Source: Leptoclinus maculatus
Taxonomy: Eukaryota > Chordata > Actinopteri > Perciformes > Stichaeidae
DNA: 64,000 nucleotides
Direction: 5' to 3'
NCBI GenBank assembly: GCA_032191485.1
Contig: JAVDOI010000012.1
Coordinates: 20,265,485 to 20,329,484, forward strand
The translations under genes and the position numbers were made by a program. The notes below the pieces were generated by a model, which had not been told where the DNA came from, did no database searches, and worked only from the letters and a program-made list of their open reading frames with translations. Positions 59,500 to 64,000 of this stretch are shown here, in pieces; the first letter of the stretch is position 1, and each line of letters begins with the position of its first letter.

Positions 59500-60490
59500 A
59501 TATAGATCGAAGGATGTGATGTTTAATCATTATTATCTCAGCTGGATGCCACTTGTTTTACAGTTACCGTAAATGTAGCTCTGTCTGAGAATGACCAAGT
59601 TACCAGCTGCGTGACTATGAATAAGTACCACACGTAGTTATCAGATGACTATTCTCAGCTTCCAAGACCCAATATCTCCAAAAGTACCAACAAGTCTCTG
59701 TGTTGCCATATTTGAATTTTAAACCATGTTACGGTCGAAAAGTCAAAAAGTTATCTCCTAGCGTCTTTTTTGAAAATGTCATGAGGTCTAGGAAAGATGT
59801 GAAGGACAATTCATAAGGAGTTAGGAAAAGACAACAGAGACTCCACTTTCTCTAAACTACGTAATTATGATGCGACGGTGGATGTCACTGACGTAGGTCT
59901 GCCATGGCGAAACTACAACGAAAGACTACAAAAAACATAAAATATAAGATATGGCCTCATGAAATCTACTATATATATATATATATAGACCTCCTTTGGT
60001 AAATATTGCCTTTGTGCAATAACAGAGATTCAATCGTTCAGTTATATTTAGTTTTTTAACAGTTTAATAATTTATTATAGGCTTTTTTTTCATACTGATG
60101 CTTCTTATTATTAAGAATCATAATTTGTTCATTGACAGTTTGTTATATTTACTGTTCATTTTACTTTGTATTCTTTTTTTTTTTTTTTACTTATTTGTTA
60201 CATGTTAGAAGTAAATAAATCCATATAAAATGAAACGACAGGATTGTCACTGTCTATTCATATTCATCAACATGAATACCATTAGTTTATGACTGTATGA
60301 CAATAGTTGTTAAACCTGTGCAAGATAGGCATATCGGGTTTTTTCACGGCCGAATAGTGCGTCACTTTAAATATTTTTAAGTAATTGTGGGGCGGCATTA
60401 TCTTCGCTTGGTAAAGGATGGTCCAGTGTATCCTAAAGGAGCTAAGAAAGGAAGGAGAAATGTTTGTGTCAACCTGATGAATGTAAGTCC
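59500..60490. other. AT-rich spacer with simple repeats
   Basis: (TA)n at 59969-59987 and a poly-T run at about 60174-60189. No gene recognised. Confidence 0.5.
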
Positions 60491-60494
60491 AATA

Positions 60495-60750
60495 TTCACC
60501 CTCTTTTAGCTCTTTTTTTGGTCTCCACCATTTCCTGAGGCTAAATATCTGTCTCTTTAACTGCTAAATCCTCCATTATGCAGTCTGTTGGTTGCTGCTG
60601 AGCAGGTATAGTGTACAGAGGATTTTATCACTGACAACAGGTGCCAGCTGCTGCAGGAAAACAGGTTGAGAACACTGAGACGGAACCAAAACAGCAAAGT
60701 TGTGGGTCTCAAAACCAAAACGATGAGCTAAAAAAGAGCTGAGGAGAACG
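60495..60750 (+). repeat. Family E interspersed repeat
   Basis: CTCTTTTAGCTCTTTTTTTG, GTCTCCACCATTTCCTGAGG, then CTAAATATCTGTCTCTTTAA and CAGTCTGTTGGTTGCTGCTG. The first part matches 51.7 kb. A short ORF on the other strand is incidental. Confidence 0.6.
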
Positions 60751-61219
60751 GAAAAGTTGGTAATCATCAGACTCCTTTCTCATTACACACTTAGCCATTT
60801 GATCCACAGTTTATTTCAAAATATAAATAAAAAGATATCGCGATTATTTTGACTTGAATTCACACCAGACAGTATAATAGTTCATGTCAGACTGGGGAGA
60901 GATACATGAGGACAGGGTGCATGAAAGAAAGGATTGGCTTTCTTAAAGCCTCATTTTTACAAGCAGCACTTCACTGCTTAGAAAGCTGTGGTATGAAGTA
61001 AGTGATGTGTCCACCTGCAGTCTGAGGGCTTGTGTCTGTCAGCATGAATGCAAACGGTCAGTGGGCTGAAACCAGCACCTGCCAGTATGACAGTAAATCA
61101 ACTCACCCACAGTGTCAGCAACTAAACCACACTTGTTTGTGGGGTGTGTGTGTGCATGTGGATGGGGGGAGGGGGGCTCCTACTTATCATATTCTTTCAT
61201 CCAGACGGCAGATCGTTGA

Positions 61220-61420
61220 CGTCATATGAGAAAAAGAGGCCATATGAACTGGTATTCAGCGGTTTGCGATGAATGATATGGCCATATGCAAACAATGACT
61301 GCAGATGACAAGCTGATTGAAGTGTCTCATTGACATTTCCACGATTCAAGCTTTGATTCTTTTCTCCCATCAGCGTTGCGTTTCCAATCTTTTTTTTATT
61401 TCTTTTTTATAATGATGTGT
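61220..61420. other. Candidate conserved non-coding element
   Basis: Two GGCCATATG words flank an octamer-like ATATGCAAA. The block continues with a balanced composition and no ORF. Suggestive only; lies 2.5 kb upstream of the mtch1-like start. Confidence 0.25.
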
Positions 61421-61659
61421 CTGTTGTTAGATAGTAGGAACAAGATGAGTGAGAGTCCACATCAGCTCAGGTCCATCTAAGCCTCAGACCTCTAAGTGTC
61501 TCAATCTCTTTGAACTTTCTCTGGTATTTGATAACTGGTTCTAATGACCACAGTGGATTATTATTTTAAATATTATACTATGTAATGTTTGAGTTTAATG
61601 TTTTTTTTCATCCTATTTTCTCCTTTTTTAAATTCACTTGATGAAGACTGGGACAGGGA

Positions 61660-62400
61660 CGCCCCGGCTTTTGAGTTGACACCCTGCGTGCTCAACTGAA
61701 CAGAACGTATTGGTTCCTAGAGTGTTCAAAAGTAGGATGGGAGCCAGAGCCTTCAGTTATCAAGCTCCTCTTCTGTGGAACCAGCTTCCCGTTTCAGTCC
61801 GGGGGGCAGACACACTCACCACATTTAAGAGTAGGCTTAAAACTTTCCTTTTTGATAATGCTTATAGTTAGGGCTGGCTCAGGTTTATAGTTAGGGCTGG
61901 CTCAGGTTTATAGTTAGGGCTGGCTCAGGTTTATAGTTAGGGCTGGCTCAGGTTTATAGTTAGGGCTGGCTCAGGTTTGCCTTGGACCAGCCCCTAGATA
62001 AGCTGCTATAGGCTTAGACTACCGGGGGACTTCCTTGGATACACTGAGCTCCTCTCTCCTCTTCTTCATCTCCTTCTGTATGAATTCATGTCCCATTAAC
62101 GCACATTACTAATTTTGCTTTGTGCTTTCTCTCCTCACAGGTTTCCATGGATCCTGGTTATATCTGAACCCTGGTCTTGCCTCCTGCTGTGGTTCACACC
62201 TACACACAGCTGTCATTATTATTAGTAATCACATTGCTATTGCTATTAGTGCTTTTGTTATCATTATTATTATACTATATCCACTGCTGCTGTTATTAGT
62301 CATAATTATTCCATTATTATTCTGCTTACTCTCTCATTATATGAATAATTTATATCATATGCATTGAATGTGGTGTAACTCTGTTATATCTATCACACTT
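61660..62400 (+). mobile_element. LINE 3' end (C-terminal ORF2 remnant plus 3' UTR)
   Basis: 61711-61869 is open and reads the usual terminal motif of CR1/L2-like ORFs: VPRVFKSRMGARAFS, YQAPLLWNQLPVSVRG, then LTTFKSRLKTFLFDNAYS and a stop. The 3' UTR follows with CCTAGATAAGCTGCTATAGG, CTACCGGGGGACTTCC, GAGCTCCTCTCTCCTC and an ATT-rich end. A 23-bp minisatellite interrupts the junction of ORF and UTR. 5'-truncated and inactive. Confidence 0.8.
61863..61977 (+). repeat. 23-bp minisatellite, exactly five units, inside the LINE tail
   Basis: Units begin TATAGTTAGGG and continue CTGGCTCAGGTT; five units fill 61863-61977 without mismatch that I can see. Homogeneity indicates recent tandem expansion relative to the surrounding LINE. 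Confidence 0.95.
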
Positions 62401-63600
62401 CTGTCCATCCTGATAAAGTATAAAATATATCTGTTTTAAAATCAAAGAGTTGTACAGTTTTGTGCTGGAATGTAGATAAAAAATGACAAGGGAATGAATA
62501 AATGTTCACACGATTTAGTATAAAGAATATATGCAGATGAATGTCAGTTGATTTGTCCTCTTATTATTTCATATAATTATGTTATCATAACCATCATCAC
62601 CGTCATACTATACTCTTTTTTTTGTTTATTCACCAACTGCTGCTGGTTCCTGGATCACAGAGAAGACAACAGGACCCAGGGCCATTGTAAAGCTAAAGAG
62701 CACCACCTGCTGGACTTACTTTAAAGCTTCGTTTACATTCATCTGGGTTTGAAAAACAGATGTCAAAACTCCTTTGTGACCTCAGAAATTCTAAAAACTC
62801 ATGTATTGGGACTATTCTTCATTTGTTTCTTGTATACCAAATATTTTGAAATATGTGGTACGTTTCATATGAACCTCCTAGAAGATACAAAGTATAATCT
62901 ATTAAATTTTACAGATACGGAAATGAAAAAGACTACACAAGAATGTAATTGGAATGACTCTCTAAAAGTATTTTAACCTCCTTGTTAAAAGGAGGTGGGA
63001 CGAAGAAAGTTATGACAACATATATTATCTGGTTTTTATATGGTGTCGGATAATTATTGTTAAATGTCGGTTTTATGAAAGCATCTCTGGTACCTCCTGG
63101 TCCACTCTTTCCTAACGTAATAATGTATAATATCTGGGGTCTCATTCATAAAACAGTGCGTAGGATCCACACTATATGTTTGCCACACAAATATTCAGAT
63201 TTATAAAACTTTGCGTACGCCTGTCTCCGTACAATCTATTTTTATAATCCCAAATAAACCTGTAAAAGACGTTCAATTTAGGGAGTGAAAAGTATAAAAT
63301 AAATACCCACAATTGTACATCATATTTTTTGACGTTGTCATGGCATATGTTGCAGCAAAGTGCTGTCCCATTTGTATTTACATCATTTTAAGTCCTCACA
63401 GTCTCTCACACTCAACCATTTACCAGGTGACGTCAGTAAGTCCCTGAGGGTTCAGTGTTTAAGGACTGAGGGTGTGAGGGTTGAGGGTGTGGGGGGGTGG
63501 TATTGGGATTGGTCCTCTGTCTGCACAAGATTAGAAAAAAAGCGGTGTGCATGTGATGGCACGAGCCAGACTCCGCCCAAGTGTTTTGGTTCAGCTAGCT
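62400..63600. other. AT-rich intergenic sequence upstream of mtch1
   Basis: No gene recognised. 62749-62973 is open for 75 codons but AT-rich and without features. Confidence 0.45.
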
Positions 63601-63875
63601 GTCACGTGGCATTTTTTTAGCAATAATAAGTCCTCATATTCGTAATAAAACACCTATTTTGCTCGCGCTCTGTCTCATACATGAGTATGATTTATTACAA
63701 TAGTATTTCGTCCCGACCTAAATTACCTCTGAAACAGTGCATATTATTTTGAAAGTACAATGCGGAAATAGTTTTTCAGTTGCCCTCCTACTCCAGCAGA
63801 GCGTGATTGCAGCCGCGGCGGGGCACTCCTGCAGAGCATGAAGCCGTGTCCCTCCTCTACGGACGGCAATTAAAG
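63600..63875 (+). promoter_or_regulatory. mtch1: Probable promoter / 5' UTR of the mtch1-like gene
   Basis: An E-box CACGTG lies at 63603-63608. CpG content rises towards the start codon (GCAGCCGCGGCGGGG near 63810). There is no clear TATA box at a fixed distance. An in-frame TGA at 63804 separates upstream sequence from the start codon. Confidence 0.35.
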
Positions 63876-64000
63876 ATGGAATTGTCCGGTCAGGCAGTCG
63901 ATGTCGAGCAGGATGCTCCACCGACCCTCGTGGATGTGGACACCGCGGTGCTGCTGCTGGGAGCGGGAGTAACAGCCTTCACGCACCCGCTGCTGTATGT
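63876..64000 (+). CDS. mtch1: Mitochondrial carrier homolog 1-like, first coding exon, cut by window edge
   Basis: The ATG at 63876 (AAAG before, G after) is the first in frame after a TGA at 63804. The 41 visible codons start MELSGQAVDVEQDAPP and continue VDTAVLLLGAGVTAFTHPLL, then YV at the edge. LGAGVTA-x-x-HPLLYV is the signature opening of the first carrier-like repeat of MTCH1. MTCH2 has a related but different version (LGSGLT...QPLMYV), so MTCH1 is preferred. MTCH1 belongs to the SLC25-like family. It sits in the outer mitochondrial membrane, has been linked to apoptosis and, with MTCH2, to insertion of tail-anchored proteins. The N-terminal extension is shorter than in human MTCH1. 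Only about a tenth of the protein is visible, so intactness cannot be judged. Confidence 0.75.
   Translation, partial: MELSGQAVDVEQDAPPTLVDVDTAVLLLGAGVTAFTHPLLY

Noticed and set aside
1..64000. CRISPR array, phage, plasmid or bacterial defence system
   Set aside because: No regularly spaced repeats with unique spacers, no dense ORF layout and no Shine-Dalgarno pattern; the sequence is clearly vertebrate.

Overview
The window is vertebrate nuclear DNA, and the repeat content points to a teleost fish, probably a percomorph. Evidence: an intron-split kinase gene very close to vertebrate STK35; the first coding exon of a MTCH1-like gene; long CA/GT microsatellites; and L2/CR1-type LINE fragments, tRNA-derived SINEs, a Ty3/gypsy-type solo LTR, a DIRS/Ngaro-like remnant and several MITE-like families of kinds common in fish genomes. 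There is no bacterial-style operon, CRISPR array or phage region.

Layout. 1-22 kb is AT-rich and repeat-dense. It holds no recognised gene, but there are a few exon-like pieces: a possible small two-exon gene at 1.6-4.7 kb, a signal-peptide-like ORF at 8.9 kb, an exon-like block on the minus strand at 15.1-15.3 kb, and a possible small gene at 17.1-21.1 kb that ends about 1.1 kb upstream of stk35. The 5-13 kb part is a pile-up of mobile elements: a medium-copy repeat family (called R1 here), one copy of which is split by a solo LTR with a perfect 5-bp target duplication, and a decayed DIRS-like element beside it. 21.8-24.9 kb is stk35 on the plus strand: CpG-rich promoter, two coding exons and one 1.4-kb intron. 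25-63.8 kb is a roughly 39-kb stretch with no protein gene I can support. It carries MITEs, LINE and SINE fragments, one or two LTRs, simple repeats and a few blocks that look like conserved non-coding elements. At 63.88 kb the first coding exon of a MTCH1-like outer-mitochondrial-membrane gene begins and runs off the right edge.

Only stk35 is certain. The mtch1 call rests on a 41-codon start with a distinctive motif. The other exon proposals rest on splice-site, frame and poly(A) logic and are given low confidence. I see no new multi-gene system. The most informative material is the mobile-element archaeology (nested insertions, internally deleted LINEs with microhomology at a junction, a minisatellite inside a LINE tail) and the possible small genes.
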